Assembly: GCA_002686055.1 (NCBI GenBank)
Contig: NYZU01000012.1
Span: forward strand, 2,459 to 35,482
Length of the DNA: 33,024 nt
From: Oceanospirillaceae bacterium
Lineage (GTDB): Bacteria > Pseudomonadota > Gammaproteobacteria > Pseudomonadales > Balneatricaceae
Direction of reading: 5' to 3'
Shown here: positions 17,707 through 26,068 of the stretch, piece after piece
Position numbering within the stretch: the first letter of the stretch is position 1
How the letters are laid out: every line of letters begins with the position of its first letter
Translations under genes and position numbers: made by a program
Notes under the pieces: model-generated
Told to the model about the DNA's origin: nothing
Databases searched by the model: none
Seen by the model: only the letters and a program-made list of their open reading frames with translations

Positions 17707-18255
17707 TTAGCCTATATTTGACGTTCTCAGGAGCTTTTTCATATCTTTAAGCATGGGCTTACCAATTTGCTCAAAAGCATAAAACATCATGATATTGCCA
17801 AGTGGATCGACCACATAAATACCCGCACCTTGGCTTAAGATATCGGCATTAGTAATCTGCACAAGCTGCATGTTAGGGTATTCTGATGTAATAGTTTCCA
17901 TTCCATCTGGTGAAGCAACAATCAGAGATCTTTTTACTCTATGTGCCTCTTTACCAAGAGCCAAATGCACCTGCCGCAAAGTGTGTAAATTAGTATTACA
18001 AGACTCATCACAAGCCCCATCAAGCTGCACCAATAGCGTCCAATTGGCACTACTATCATCATAATTGGCTTCACTCATTAGCTGCGCATTTAAATCCTGC
18101 CACTGCCCTGGTGGTGAGATTAATAGGCCATTGTTAGTTCTATTTGTGGGCACACCCCACTGCATAAAATACATCAGAATAGCCAAAATCAGTGGTACTA
18201 CGCTGACCACAAGAATGGCAATTAATGACAAACGGTTAGCATGTTGTTTTTTCAC
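17707..18255 (-). CDS. Sco-like cytochrome oxidase assembly protein
   Basis: 182-aa protein with one N-terminal membrane anchor (residues about 9-31) and a periplasmic domain that looks like a thioredoxin fold. A CxxxC pair (C82, C86 in GACDESCNTNL) sits where Sco/SenC copper chaperones have theirs. The conserved RQVHLALGKEAHRV stretch follows, and a later VDPLGNIMMFY segment resembles Sco. The distal copper-ligand histidine of true Sco proteins is not apparent. It starts with GTG and overlaps the SURF1 stop by 4 bp, so it is translationally coupled. Likely role is Cu delivery or thiol reduction for the CuA site; inferred from fold and context. Confidence 0.75.
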   Translation of the reverse strand: MKKQHANRLSLIAILVVSVVPLILAILMYFMQWGVPTNRTNNGLLISPPGQWQDLNAQLMSEANYDDSSANWTLLVQLDGACDESCNTNLHTLRQVHLALGKEAHRVKRSLIVASPDGMETITSEYPNMQLVQITNADILSQGAGIYVVDPLGNIMMFYAFEQIGKPMLKDMKKLLRTSNIG

Positions 18256-18974
18256 TTGTCTAAATCCTTATGATGTCTGGTTTTACTATGTTGTCTTATT
18301 CTATACAAATATAAAATCACTAGGGTTAATGCTAGGCCAAACCATTGCACAGCATAACCAAGGTGTTTCTCTGGACCCATTTGCACCATGCGCCAATGGG
18401 GTTCTAATAGTGCTTCACTTCCATCCTGCAAATAAAGTATATAGGGCCATAATGCATACCCCGTTTGGGTTTCAATATCATTTAGGACAATACTTTGGCG
18501 TAATTGAGGGTAGTTTTCCTGCGGTGAATCTGGTGCTAGTACAAATGTTTCACCAGCAATTGGAGATAAAGTACCTAATAGTTTGGTCGTGCCCGTGGGC
18601 AATGCCACTACAGGTAGTTCATTACGATCAGTCCAACTTAACCAACCACGATTGACTAATAAGTGGCGCGACCCAACAGGTACAAGGCCAACGACATCAA
18701 CACCCACTTGAGATTGCCAAACTTGATTATCTAATAACCAAATATAGGGCTCAGTAAAGATGCTTGAAAAAGTTACTTGCTGATAATCTGGCAAGCCTAC
18801 TAGGTCTGCTTGCGCGTCTATTTGACGCAGTACTTTGCCCTCTTGTGCAGCACTCACCAAGGATTCTTTCTGGGCAGCGCGATCCAACTGCCAAAAGCCA
18901 AGGACCAAGGTGACTGGTAAGAATATTAATACAAATACAGTCAGAGCTTTATTTTGCGTTATACTATGCCACAT
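18252..18974 (-). CDS. SURF1 family cytochrome oxidase assembly protein
   Basis: SURF1/Shy1 homologue; family members assist heme a insertion into CoxA. The 240-aa protein has the classic layout of two transmembrane helices, at the N-terminus (about 10-27) and the C-terminus (about 208-225), around a periplasmic domain. Family signatures are LGFWQLDRAAQKE near the N-terminus, LLVNRGWLSW in the middle and HLGYAVQWFGLALTLVILY at the C-terminus. It overlaps the Sco-like gene by 4 bp and faces the DUF2909 gene across a 42-bp gap. Confidence 0.92.
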   Translation of the reverse strand: MWHSITQNKALTVFVLIFLPVTLVLGFWQLDRAAQKESLVSAAQEGKVLRQIDAQADLVGLPDYQQVTFSSIFTEPYIWLLDNQVWQSQVGVDVVGLVPVGSRHLLVNRGWLSWTDRNELPVVALPTGTTKLLGTLSPIAGETFVLAPDSPQENYPQLRQSIVLNDIETQTGYALWPYILYLQDGSEALLEPHWRMVQMGPEKHLGYAVQWFGLALTLVILYLYRIRQHSKTRHHKDLDK

Positions 18975-18988
18975 AGAAACTCACACTA

Positions 18989-19001
18989 GCTAATCATTAG
19001 C
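18989..19001. promoter_or_regulatory. 13-bp palindrome between SURF1 and DUF2909 starts
   Basis: Perfect GCTAAT-C-ATTAGC lies in the 42-bp gap between the divergent SURF1 and DUF2909 start codons and abuts the DUF2909 ribosome-binding site. It may be a shared operator or an RNA hairpin. The gap is too short to hold two complete promoters outside the genes. Confidence 0.35.
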
Positions 19002-19016
19002 AGGAGGTATTAAGCA

Positions 19017-19235
19017 ATGCTGATCAAGTGGATAATTGGCGTTATATTCCTATTGGCTCTAATCAGCCTATCTTCCGGTTTGTTCTTCTTGCTTAAAGAT
19101 GAAAAAGACTCTAAACGCTTACTCACCTCTTTGAAGTTAAGAGTGGGGTTATGTGTACTACTGGTTCTTGTCGTCATATATGGGTTTTGGAGTGGTGAAT
19201 TAGTTACTGCTTCACCTTGGTCACAGATACACTAA
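19017..19235 (+). CDS. DUF2909 twin transmembrane protein
   Basis: 72-aa protein with two transmembrane helices (about 4-26 and 44-62) joined by a charged KDEKDSKRLLTSLKLR loop, typical of the DUF2909 'twin transmembrane' family found in proteobacterial cytochrome oxidase clusters. AGGAGG lies 9 nt upstream of the ATG. It is on the opposite strand to all neighbouring oxidase genes, between SURF1 and coxC. Function unknown; context points to oxidase assembly. No terminator is seen in the 53 bp to the convergent coxC end. Confidence 0.85.
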   Translation: MLIKWIIGVIFLLALISLSSGLFFLLKDEKDSKRLLTSLKLRVGLCVLLVLVVIYGFWSGELVTASPWSQIH

Positions 19236-19288
19236 CAGGTGTATCTACCTCTCCAAAACCACTAATTTTGCAATCTTCTTTTGCTTGG

Positions 19289-20176
19289 CTAGATAATATA
19301 GACAAAGAAGAAAAGACCAATCCATACCATATCAACAAAGTGCCAGTACCATGCAGCGGCCTCAAAGCCAAAATGTTGATCTGGGGTGAAATGCCCCTTC
19401 ACAATGCGTATCCACATGACGAACAATATAATTGCGCCAATGGTAACGTGAGCTCCATGGAAGCCAGTCAGCATAAAGAAGGTTGAGCCATAAATACCCG
19501 ACGCAAGGGTCAAACCAAGGTCGCGATAAGCTTCTACATACTCAAGAATCTGATAGTAAACAAAAACAGCACCAAGAATCACGGTAAAGGCTAACCAAAA
19601 GATAACCCGCCCTCTTTGCATAGTCCGTAGAGCATGGTGGGCAAAAGTAATGGTCACACTAGAAGATATCAAGAGTATGGTGTTCAATAATGGAATATGC
19701 CAAGGGTCAATAATAGCGTTAGGACCAGGCAAATCGGCACCTGCAGGATTATTAAACATGGGCCATTGGTATATAAAATCAGGCCATAGCATATGACTAA
19801 CGCCTTTATCCCCTGATCCGCCCAACCAAGGGCCAGCCCATTGACGAACATAAAATAGCGCGCCAAAGAAAGCAGCAAAGAACATTACCTCAGAGAAGAT
19901 AAACCAACCCATACCCCAGCGGAAGGATCTATCCATCTGCTGACTGTAAAGGCCGCCCATACTTTCTTTGATTACCATACCAAACCAGTTATATAACACA
20001 GCCGCTACAATCAAAGCCCCAGTAAAAAAGACAAAGTGGGGAAAAGCCCAACCTTCTGTGCCAGAACTGATATGGTTAATCATGCCGGCAGCACCGGCAG
20101 CAATACAAATCAGTCCAATACTGGTGAAGATTGGCAAACGACTACTTTCTGGTACGTAATAACTACTTGTTGCCAT
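19289..20176 (-). CDS. coxC: Cytochrome c oxidase subunit III
   Basis: Polytopic subunit III of the heme-copper oxidase, which supports proton uptake and stability of subunit I. The 295-aa protein has seven predicted transmembrane helices. It shows the family segments FRWGMGWFIFSEVMFFAAFFGA, HALRTMQRG, and the C-terminal GFHGAHVTIG plus AAWYWHFVDMVWIGLFFFVYI. GGAGCG lies upstream of the ATG. It follows ctaG by 41 bp and is the last gene of the coxB-coxA-ctaG-coxC run. Confidence 0.97.
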   Translation of the reverse strand: MATSSYYVPESSRLPIFTSIGLICIAAGAAGMINHISSGTEGWAFPHFVFFTGALIVAAVLYNWFGMVIKESMGGLYSQQMDRSFRWGMGWFIFSEVMFFAAFFGALFYVRQWAGPWLGGSGDKGVSHMLWPDFIYQWPMFNNPAGADLPGPNAIIDPWHIPLLNTILLISSSVTITFAHHALRTMQRGRVIFWLAFTVILGAVFVYYQILEYVEAYRDLGLTLASGIYGSTFFMLTGFHGAHVTIGAIILFVMWIRIVKGHFTPDQHFGFEAAAWYWHFVDMVWIGLFFFVYII

Positions 20177-20217
20177 AAAACGCTCCTTTTTAAAGGTTTC
20201 TAATTTTTATAATTTGG

Positions 20218-20772
20218 CTAGTTTAATTTTGCTACTGTTTCTGGGTCTGCAAATTCAGTCGAGTCAAACAATGTATATACCATAGAGACTGTTTGAATAT
20301 CCTCTGGCAACTCGGGTGAAATTGTGAAAACCATATTCATCTGCTTGGACTCGCCAGCGGCAAGTGGCTGTTGCTGGAAACAAAAGCACTCTGTTTTTTG
20401 CACATATTCTGCAGCTCGAGCAGGCGTAATACTTGGCACCGCTTGCGATACCATGTCACTAGCAGTGGTATTAGACGCCCAAAAGCCAATCTGCTTCCAT
20501 TCACCGGGGTGAAGGTCGATCTGCTCTTGCAGGGCCATAAAGCGCCATGGCATTTCGGCATTTTTCGAAGCCAGTAACTGCACAGTGACTGTGCGAGATG
20601 TATCAACGGTGTAATCAACCTTTTCCACGGTGCCAGTGACCTTGCCATTAAGGCCGGTAATCTCACAAAACACATCATAAAGTGGTACTAAGGCAAAACC
20701 GAAGCCAAACATAGCCAAGGCAACAAACAGATGTTTAATTGCTGACTTAGCTACATTTGGTTTTGATGACAT
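20218..20772 (-). CDS. ctaG: Cytochrome c oxidase assembly protein CtaG (Cox11)
   Basis: Copper chaperone that loads CuB into subunit I. The 184-aa protein has a single N-terminal transmembrane helix (about 12-31) and a periplasmic immunoglobulin-like domain. The Cu(I)-binding motif CFCFQQQPL has its cysteines at 129 and 131, and a third conserved Cys is at 36 in PLYDVFCEITG. Starts 20 bp after the coxA stop. Known Cox11 family length is about 180-200 aa. Assignment is firm. Confidence 0.95.
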   Translation of the reverse strand: MSSKPNVAKSAIKHLFVALAMFGFGFALVPLYDVFCEITGLNGKVTGTVEKVDYTVDTSRTVTVQLLASKNAEMPWRFMALQEQIDLHPGEWKQIGFWASNTTASDMVSQAVPSITPARAAEYVQKTECFCFQQQPLAAGESKQMNMVFTISPELPEDIQTVSMVYTLFDSTEFADPETVAKLN

Positions 20773-20792
20773 CTCAATAACCCTCTTTTAGA

Positions 20793-22376
20793 TTACTTCA
20801 CCTGTGGTGGTTCACTAAAGGAGTGATAAGGTGCTGGCGATGGTAAAGTCCATTCTAGGCCATCAGCGCCCTCCCACACCTCAGGCGTAGCCTGCTTGCC
20901 ACTGCGAATCGTTTTAATAACGATATACAGGAATAGTAGCTGAGAGAAACCAAAGATAAAGGCACCCACAGAAGCCACAGCATTAAAGTCAGCAAACTGT
21001 AATGCATAGTCAGGAATACGACGAGGCATACCTGCTAAGCCGATAAAGTGCATTGGGAAGAAGGTGATATTGACACCAATAAAGGATAGCCAAAAATGTA
21101 ACTTACCCAAAAACTCATCGTAATAATTACCGCACCACTTAGGTAACCAGAAGTAAACACCAGCAATGATGGCGAATAATGCGCCCGGCACCAATACATA
21201 GTGGAAGTGAGCTACCACAAAATAGGTATCATGGTATTGGAAATCTGCTGGGGCAATGGCTAACATCAAGCCTGAGAAACCACCAATGGTGAAGAGGATA
21301 ACAAACGCTATCGCAAACAGCATTGGCGTCTCAAAGGTTAATGAACCTTGGAACATGGTTGATACCCAGTTAAATACCTTCACACCAGTAGGTATAGCGA
21401 TAACCATAGTCGCGTACATAAAGAATAGCTCAGTCACCAATGGCAAACCCACGGTAAACATATGGTGAGCCCATACAATAAACGACAGGAAGGCAATGGA
21501 TGCAGTCGCATAAACCATAGACGAGTAACCAAATAACGGCTTACGTGAGAAGGTTGGAATAATATGCGAAACAATACCAAAGGCTGGCAGGATCATAATA
21601 TACACTTCTGGGTGTCCAAAGAACCAGAACAAGTGCTGGAACAATACTGGATCACCACCACCAGCCGCATTAAAGAAGCTGGTACCAAAGTGAATATCCA
21701 TCAACATCATGGTTACTACACCTGCTAATACAGGCATAACAGCAATTAACAAGTAAGCAGTAATAAACCATGTCCATACAAACAATGGCATCTTCATATA
21801 AGTCATGCCTGGAGCACGCATATTTAAGATAGTAGCAACAATGTTAATGGCACCCATAATGGAAGAGATACCCATCAAATGCACACCAAAAATAAAGTAA
21901 GTTACACTTGAAGGCGCATAGGTAGTGGATAAAGGTGCATAGAATGTCCAACCAAAGTTAGGTGCCCCTGCCTCACTAAATAGAGTCAGTAGCAGCATGC
22001 CAAAAGCAAAAGGCAAAATCCAAAAGCTCAGGTTGTTCATACGGGGTAGTGCCATATCAGGCGCTCCCACCATCATTGGCACCATCCAGTTTGCCAAACC
22101 AACGAAGGCCGGCATAATGGCACCAAACACCATAATCAGACCGTGCATGGTGGTCATCTGGTTAAAAAACTCTGGCTCAATTAATTGCATACCAGGTTGG
22201 AAAAGTTCGGCACGAATGATTAACGCCATTACGCCGCCAGTTAGCAGCATAATAAAACTAAACCATAGGTACATGGTACCAATATCTTTATGGTTGGTAG
22301 TTAGTATCCAACGCATAATGCCTTTGGCAGGGCCATGATGGCCGTGATCGTCATGTGCAGCAGTAGTCGTGGTCAT
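20793..22376 (-). CDS. coxA: Cytochrome c oxidase subunit I
   Basis: Catalytic heme a/a3-CuB subunit of the terminal oxidase, with about 12 transmembrane helices in 527 aa. Visible motifs are TMHGLIMVFG (heme a ligand), FFGHPEVYIMILP (the CuB-ligand His with its cross-linked Tyr), WAHHMFTVG (the CuB His pair), and VAHFHYVLV (the His ligands of hemes a and a3). The PEVY tyrosine and the K-channel region mark it as an A-type heme-copper oxidase. The AGGAGG ribosome-binding site includes the end of the coxB stop codon; the gap is 9 bp. Confidence 0.98.
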   Translation of the reverse strand: MTTTTAAHDDHGHHGPAKGIMRWILTTNHKDIGTMYLWFSFIMLLTGGVMALIIRAELFQPGMQLIEPEFFNQMTTMHGLIMVFGAIMPAFVGLANWMVPMMVGAPDMALPRMNNLSFWILPFAFGMLLLTLFSEAGAPNFGWTFYAPLSTTYAPSSVTYFIFGVHLMGISSIMGAINIVATILNMRAPGMTYMKMPLFVWTWFITAYLLIAVMPVLAGVVTMMLMDIHFGTSFFNAAGGGDPVLFQHLFWFFGHPEVYIMILPAFGIVSHIIPTFSRKPLFGYSSMVYATASIAFLSFIVWAHHMFTVGLPLVTELFFMYATMVIAIPTGVKVFNWVSTMFQGSLTFETPMLFAIAFVILFTIGGFSGLMLAIAPADFQYHDTYFVVAHFHYVLVPGALFAIIAGVYFWLPKWCGNYYDEFLGKLHFWLSFIGVNITFFPMHFIGLAGMPRRIPDYALQFADFNAVASVGAFIFGFSQLLFLYIVIKTIRSGKQATPEVWEGADGLEWTLPSPAPYHSFSEPPQVK

Positions 22377-22385
22377 CTGATCCTC

Positions 22386-23513
22386 CTATTGACGTGCATC
22401 GATAATATCGCGGGGCGTGACAATGTCACCAGTATCATTACCCCAAGCATTACGCTCATAAGTAATAACAGCGGCAATTTCGACATCAGTCAGCTGTTCG
22501 GCGAATGATTGCATGGCTGAACCAGCCACACCATTGATCAAAATGTCTATATGCTTGTCGACATCATTTAAGACAATGTCACTGCCAACCATGGGTGGGA
22601 ACATGGAACCCATACCCTCACCGTTTTGTCCATGACAAGCAGCACAGCGACCAGCATAGACTTCGGCACCCGTTGTCATCAGCTCGTCAAAGCTATAGTC
22701 ACCTAGTGCAGCCAAAGCAGCAGCTTCTTTTTCAGCGCGTTGTTCATCAAGCCAAGTAGCATAGTCGGATTGGCTAACAGCTCTTACCACAATGGGCATA
22801 AAGCCATGATCAACACCACACAATTCGGCACATTGACCGCGATAGACACCTTCTTGACCGACGGGCACATTCACCCAAGATTCATTAACATAGCCAGGAA
22901 TAGCATCTTTTTTGACAGCAAACTCTGGCACCCACCAAGCATGGATAACGTCGTTTGAAGTAATAAGGAAGCGGACTTTTTGACCAGTCGGAATAACGAC
23001 TTCTTTGTCCACTTCAAGGAGGTAGTTTTCGCCCTTTTCTTCTTTATTGTAAACCGCATCTCTAGAGGTGCTTAAGTTACTAAAGAAGCTGACATCTTCA
23101 CCCAAATAATCATACTGCCATTTCCATTGGTAGCCAGTGATCTTGATGTCCACCTGGGCATCACTAGCATCGTACATCTCAACCAATGTTTTGGTAGCAG
23201 GAACTGCCATGGCTATAAGAATGATGGTTGGAATCACTGTCCACAACCATTCGAGTGTTACGCTCTCATCGAATTGAGCGGCAACGGCACCTTTGGATTT
23301 GCGGTGCTTAAACATGACATAGAACATCACGCCAAAAACCACAACGCCTATGCCCACACAAATCCAGAAAATGAGCATGTGTAAATCGTAAATAGATTGG
23401 CTAATTTCGGTCACACCCTCAGTCATATTAACGCCCCATTCTGCTTTCACAATGGAACTTAATGACAATAAAAGTGCAATGGAACTTAGGCTCAACCAAG
23501 TCCGAATCTTCAT
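22386..23513 (-). CDS. coxB: Cytochrome c oxidase subunit II with fused cytochrome c domain
   Basis: CuA-containing electron-entry subunit. Layout of the 375 aa: signal peptide (about 1-24), two transmembrane helices (about 45-68 and 88-110), then a cupredoxin domain with the CuA ligands in VIHAWWVPEF and GQCAELCGVDHGFM. A C-terminal class I cytochrome c domain has the heme attachment motif CAACHG near residue 290 and a methionine-containing region beyond it. The fusion makes this a caa3-type subunit II. It heads the coxB-coxA-ctaG-coxC operon; GAGGTAAGG lies upstream of the ATG. Confidence 0.96.
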   Translation of the reverse strand: MKIRTWLSLSSIALLLSLSSIVKAEWGVNMTEGVTEISQSIYDLHMLIFWICVGIGVVVFGVMFYVMFKHRKSKGAVAAQFDESVTLEWLWTVIPTIILIAMAVPATKTLVEMYDASDAQVDIKITGYQWKWQYDYLGEDVSFFSNLSTSRDAVYNKEEKGENYLLEVDKEVVIPTGQKVRFLITSNDVIHAWWVPEFAVKKDAIPGYVNESWVNVPVGQEGVYRGQCAELCGVDHGFMPIVVRAVSQSDYATWLDEQRAEKEAAALAALGDYSFDELMTTGAEVYAGRCAACHGQNGEGMGSMFPPMVGSDIVLNDVDKHIDILINGVAGSAMQSFAEQLTDVEIAAVITYERNAWGNDTGDIVTPRDIIDARQ

Positions 23514-23605
23514 ACCTTACCTCTTGATTATTTTTTTTCGGGTGGATATAAAAAAGTATTATCATCTCGCTTGCTCAAATTATTAGACTAAAATGAGCAG
23601 CGCAC

Positions 23606-23635
23606 ATTATGATGGTTTTGACATTACTTTTGCAA
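23606..23635 (-). promoter_or_regulatory. Candidate coxB promoter
   Basis: On the minus strand TTGCAA (23630-23635), an 18-nt spacer and CATAAT (23606-23611), in the 139-bp gap between the DUF2970 gene and coxB. Both hexamers are near consensus. It would give a leader of about 85 nt. Confidence 0.4.
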
Positions 23636-23652
23636 CTACTTTATTAAACTAT

Positions 23653-23862
23653 TCAACTAGGGTCTGGTAAGGCCATATTGACCATCATCAAAATTACCAA
23701 AATCAACACCACTGCTGCGACTAAACTTATGCCGATAATGCGCAACAAATTATCCCCAGCAAAGTCTTGCTGACGCTTATTTTGCGACTGTACACCTACA
23801 AGAGCAGCAATAACACTCTGCAAAAATTTCCATAGCCCTAGACCAATATTTTGTCTTTGCAT
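23653..23862 (-). CDS. DUF2970 small membrane protein
   Basis: 69-aa protein with one C-terminal transmembrane helix (about 42-63). It has the DUF2970 pattern: an N-terminal FLQSVIAALVGVQSQNKRQQDF segment (broken here by an amphipathic turn), then the membrane helix. GGGAG precedes the ATG. This family is commonly found next to coxB in proteobacteria. Function unknown. It lies upstream of coxB on the same strand, separated by 139 bp that may hold the coxB promoter. Confidence 0.8.
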   Translation of the reverse strand: MQRQNIGLGLWKFLQSVIAALVGVQSQNKRQQDFAGDNLLRIIGISLVAAVVLILVILMMVNMALPDPS

Positions 23863-23914
23863 ATGGCACTGCTCCCTTTCTTAAAGCCTAAAGCAAAATA
23901 GATTTATTAACGGG

Positions 23915-24925
23915 CTAACGGATAGCCTCTACGCAATCGCCAATTAATTTTGGGCCAGCATAGATAAAACCAGAATAAATCTGCACTAGTTTCGCTCCCG
24001 CATCTAGTTTCGCTTTGGCATCAGCACCACTAGTAATACCCCCTACCCCAATAATTGGCACAGTGTCACCCAATAGTTGATACAACTCCCCAATAACAGC
24101 CGTAGAACGATCCGTTAAAGGGGCACCACTTAAGCCACCAGCCTCATGCCCATTAGCCATATTTTCAACCCCCTCTCGGCTAAGGGTGGTATTGGTGGCA
24201 ATAATGGCATCTAATTTTTCGTCACGCACACATATGGCCACATCGGCTAGCTGTTCACTATCCATATCTGGGGCAATTTTTACGGCTAAAGGTACATAAC
24301 AATTATGTTCTGCTGCTAAAGCAGTCTGCTCTTGTTTTAAGCGGCTCAGCAGCTGACGCAATGATTCACCATATTGCAGATCACGCAAACCCGGTGTGTT
24401 GGGGGAAGAAATATTAACCGTAATATAGCTGGCATATGGATATACCTTACGCATACAAATCAGGTAATCATCTACTGCTTGCTCTACGGGAGTATCAAAG
24501 TTTTTACCAATATTAATTCCTAAGATGCCGTTAAAACGTGCTTTTTTCACATTAGCAATTAAGGCATCAACACCATCATTATTAAATCCCATTCGGTTAA
24601 TAATGCCCTTGGCAGCAGGAATACGGAACATACGTGGCTTCGGATTACCAGGCTGAGCACGTGGGGTAACAGTACCAATCTCGATAAAGCCAAAGCCCAG
24701 ACTGGCTAAACCATCGATACAATCACCATTTTTATCCAAACCTGCAGCCAGACCAACAGGGTTGGGGAATTGTATGCCCATCACTTCAACAGGTGCCGCA
24801 GGAACACTTGGAACAAGGGCTGGCACCAAGCGCAACCTAGCAGCCGCAGCAAGGGTATCTAAGGTGATGTCGTGAGCCGTTTCGGGAGAAAATTGAAAAA
24901 GGATATTACGGGCTATAGAAAACAA
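23915..24925 (-). CDS. pyrD: Dihydroorotate dehydrogenase (quinone), class 2
   Basis: Membrane-associated FMN enzyme of pyrimidine synthesis; oxidises dihydroorotate to orotate and passes electrons to the quinone pool. The 336-aa protein (E. coli 336) has the class 2 N-terminal amphipathic region ([16 protein letters not shown]) and a TIM barrel. The catalytic serine is in [19 protein letters not shown]-binding segments include [13 protein letters not shown] and [10 protein letters not shown]. The start is TTG at 24925; no ATG occurs until well inside the barrel, the family N-terminus begins here, and AAAAGGT precedes it. A possible -10 TATAAT lies at 25039-25044. Confidence 0.95.
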   Translation of the reverse strand: MFSIARNILFQFSPETAHDITLDTLAAAARLRLVPALVPSVPAAPVEVMGIQFPNPVGLAAGLDKNGDCIDGLASLGFGFIEIGTVTPRAQPGNPKPRMFRIPAAKGIINRMGFNNDGVDALIANVKKARFNGILGINIGKNFDTPVEQAVDDYLICMRKVYPYASYITVNISSPNTPGLRDLQYGESLRQLLSRLKQEQTALAAEHNCYVPLAVKIAPDMDSEQLADVAICVRDEKLDAIIATNTTLSREGVENMANGHEAGGLSGAPLTDRSTAVIGELYQLLGDTVPIIGVGGITSGADAKAKLDAGAKLVQIYSGFIYAGPKLIGDCVEAIR

Positions 24926-25064
24926 GTGTTTACCTTTTAAGTCTTAATGAGTTTGCTAAACGTTATTTACTCAGCGCAACTTGGCACTAAAGACAACAAT
25001 CAAATAACAATAACCACATTCAAATACAAACGCTGCCTATTATAGCCTAATTTGCCTTCGCCTT

Positions 25065-26018
25065 TCACGACTGTGGCAGGTCAGTCATAGCCCGCAGACA
25101 AGTTTCTATTTCAGCCAAGGTTTTTAACCGCTTAATCTGTGCAAAGGTTGTCGCCGCCTCAGGATAAACCCTACCCAACAAAGCTAACCATTGCTTGACA
25201 CGCGCACCTTGAAAGCGAGCAGGCACTTGCATGGCAACACGCTCACAAAAACCCATCACCAACGGATGTACTTGCTGCCATTGATAATACAGGTGATCTG
25301 GATTACGAATACTCCAAGCCAAATCCGGCCGCCATACCACGCCCCTACCCAACATCACATCTTCACAGCCACTGATTGCTTGGCATTGTTTATAGTCATC
25401 AATATTCCATACCTCACCATTAGCAATAACTGGAATATTAACGGCTTCGCGAATAGGTTTGATTAAATGCCAATGGGCTGGTGGTTTATAGCCCTGCAGC
25501 TTGGTGCGTGCATGGACAACTAATTCATTGGCTCCGGCAGCGGCAATAGCCTGCGCATTATCAACAGCTAAGTGAGTATCCTCATAACCTAGTCGCATCT
25601 TGGCACTAAGCCATGCCTTAGGGCCAATAGCCTCTCGGACACTAGCAACAATATTGCCAATCCGCTTAGGTTCACGAAGTAATATAGCCCCACCCTGACT
25701 TCGATTGACGGTTTTTGCTGGGCAACCAAAATTTAAATCCACGCCATGTGAACCAAGTGCCAGCGCCCGCTGGGCATTTAACCCAAGAGCCTCCGGATTA
25801 CTGCCTAATAATTGCACACGTACAGGCACACCAGCAGGTGTTTTACAGCCGTCATATAACTCCGGACATAAACGATAAAATACCCGCTCAGGTAATAACT
25901 GATCAGTGACACGGATAAATTCTGTGACACATAGATCAATACCGCCAACCAAAGTTAAACAATCGCGTAAAATATTGTCAGCTAAGCCCTCCATGGGGGC
26001 TAGAATGATGCGGCTCAT
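25065..26018 (-). CDS. dusC: tRNA-dihydrouridine synthase C
   Basis: FMN/NADPH enzyme that reduces uridine to dihydrouridine in tRNA; DusC modifies U16 in E. coli. The 317-aa protein starts with ILAPMEGLADNILR (FMN site) and has the DusC-specific stretches LCVTEFIRVTDQLLP and YRLCPEL. The catalytic cysteine is C99 in LNFGCPAKTVNRSQGGA. Later FMN-binding segments include VHARTKLQGY, IPVIANGEVW and VMLGRGV. The DusC rather than DusA/DusB assignment rests on the N-terminal signature and length. Divergent from ribE across 50 bp; pyrD follows 139 bp downstream on the same strand. Confidence 0.93.
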   Translation of the reverse strand: MSRIILAPMEGLADNILRDCLTLVGGIDLCVTEFIRVTDQLLPERVFYRLCPELYDGCKTPAGVPVRVQLLGSNPEALGLNAQRALALGSHGVDLNFGCPAKTVNRSQGGAILLREPKRIGNIVASVREAIGPKAWLSAKMRLGYEDTHLAVDNAQAIAAAGANELVVHARTKLQGYKPPAHWHLIKPIREAVNIPVIANGEVWNIDDYKQCQAISGCEDVMLGRGVVWRPDLAWSIRNPDHLYYQWQQVHPLVMGFCERVAMQVPARFQGARVKQWLALLGRVYPEAATTFAQIKRLKTLAEIETCLRAMTDLPQS

Positions 26019-26031
26019 AGTCTTTTACGTT

Positions 26032-26037
26032 TATAAT
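26032..26037 (+). promoter_or_regulatory. Candidate -10 element for ribE
   Basis: A perfect TATAAT lies in the 50-bp gap between divergent dusC and ribE, giving a leader of about 25 nt before the ribE ATG. No good -35 hexamer is seen at 16-18 bp; that position falls inside the dusC start region. The AT-rich core could serve both directions. The gap is too short for an FMN riboswitch. Confidence 0.35.
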
Positions 26038-26068
26038 ATAGTTAGCAAACAGTTATTGAGGAATTCAT

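Noticed and set aside
19217-19486. An 89-codon plus-strand open frame after DUF2909
   Set aside because: It lies mostly antisense to the well-supported end of coxC and has no recognisable features.
26019-26068. FMN riboswitch upstream of ribE
   Set aside because: The gap is only 50 bp, far shorter than an RFN element, and none of its conserved segments is present.
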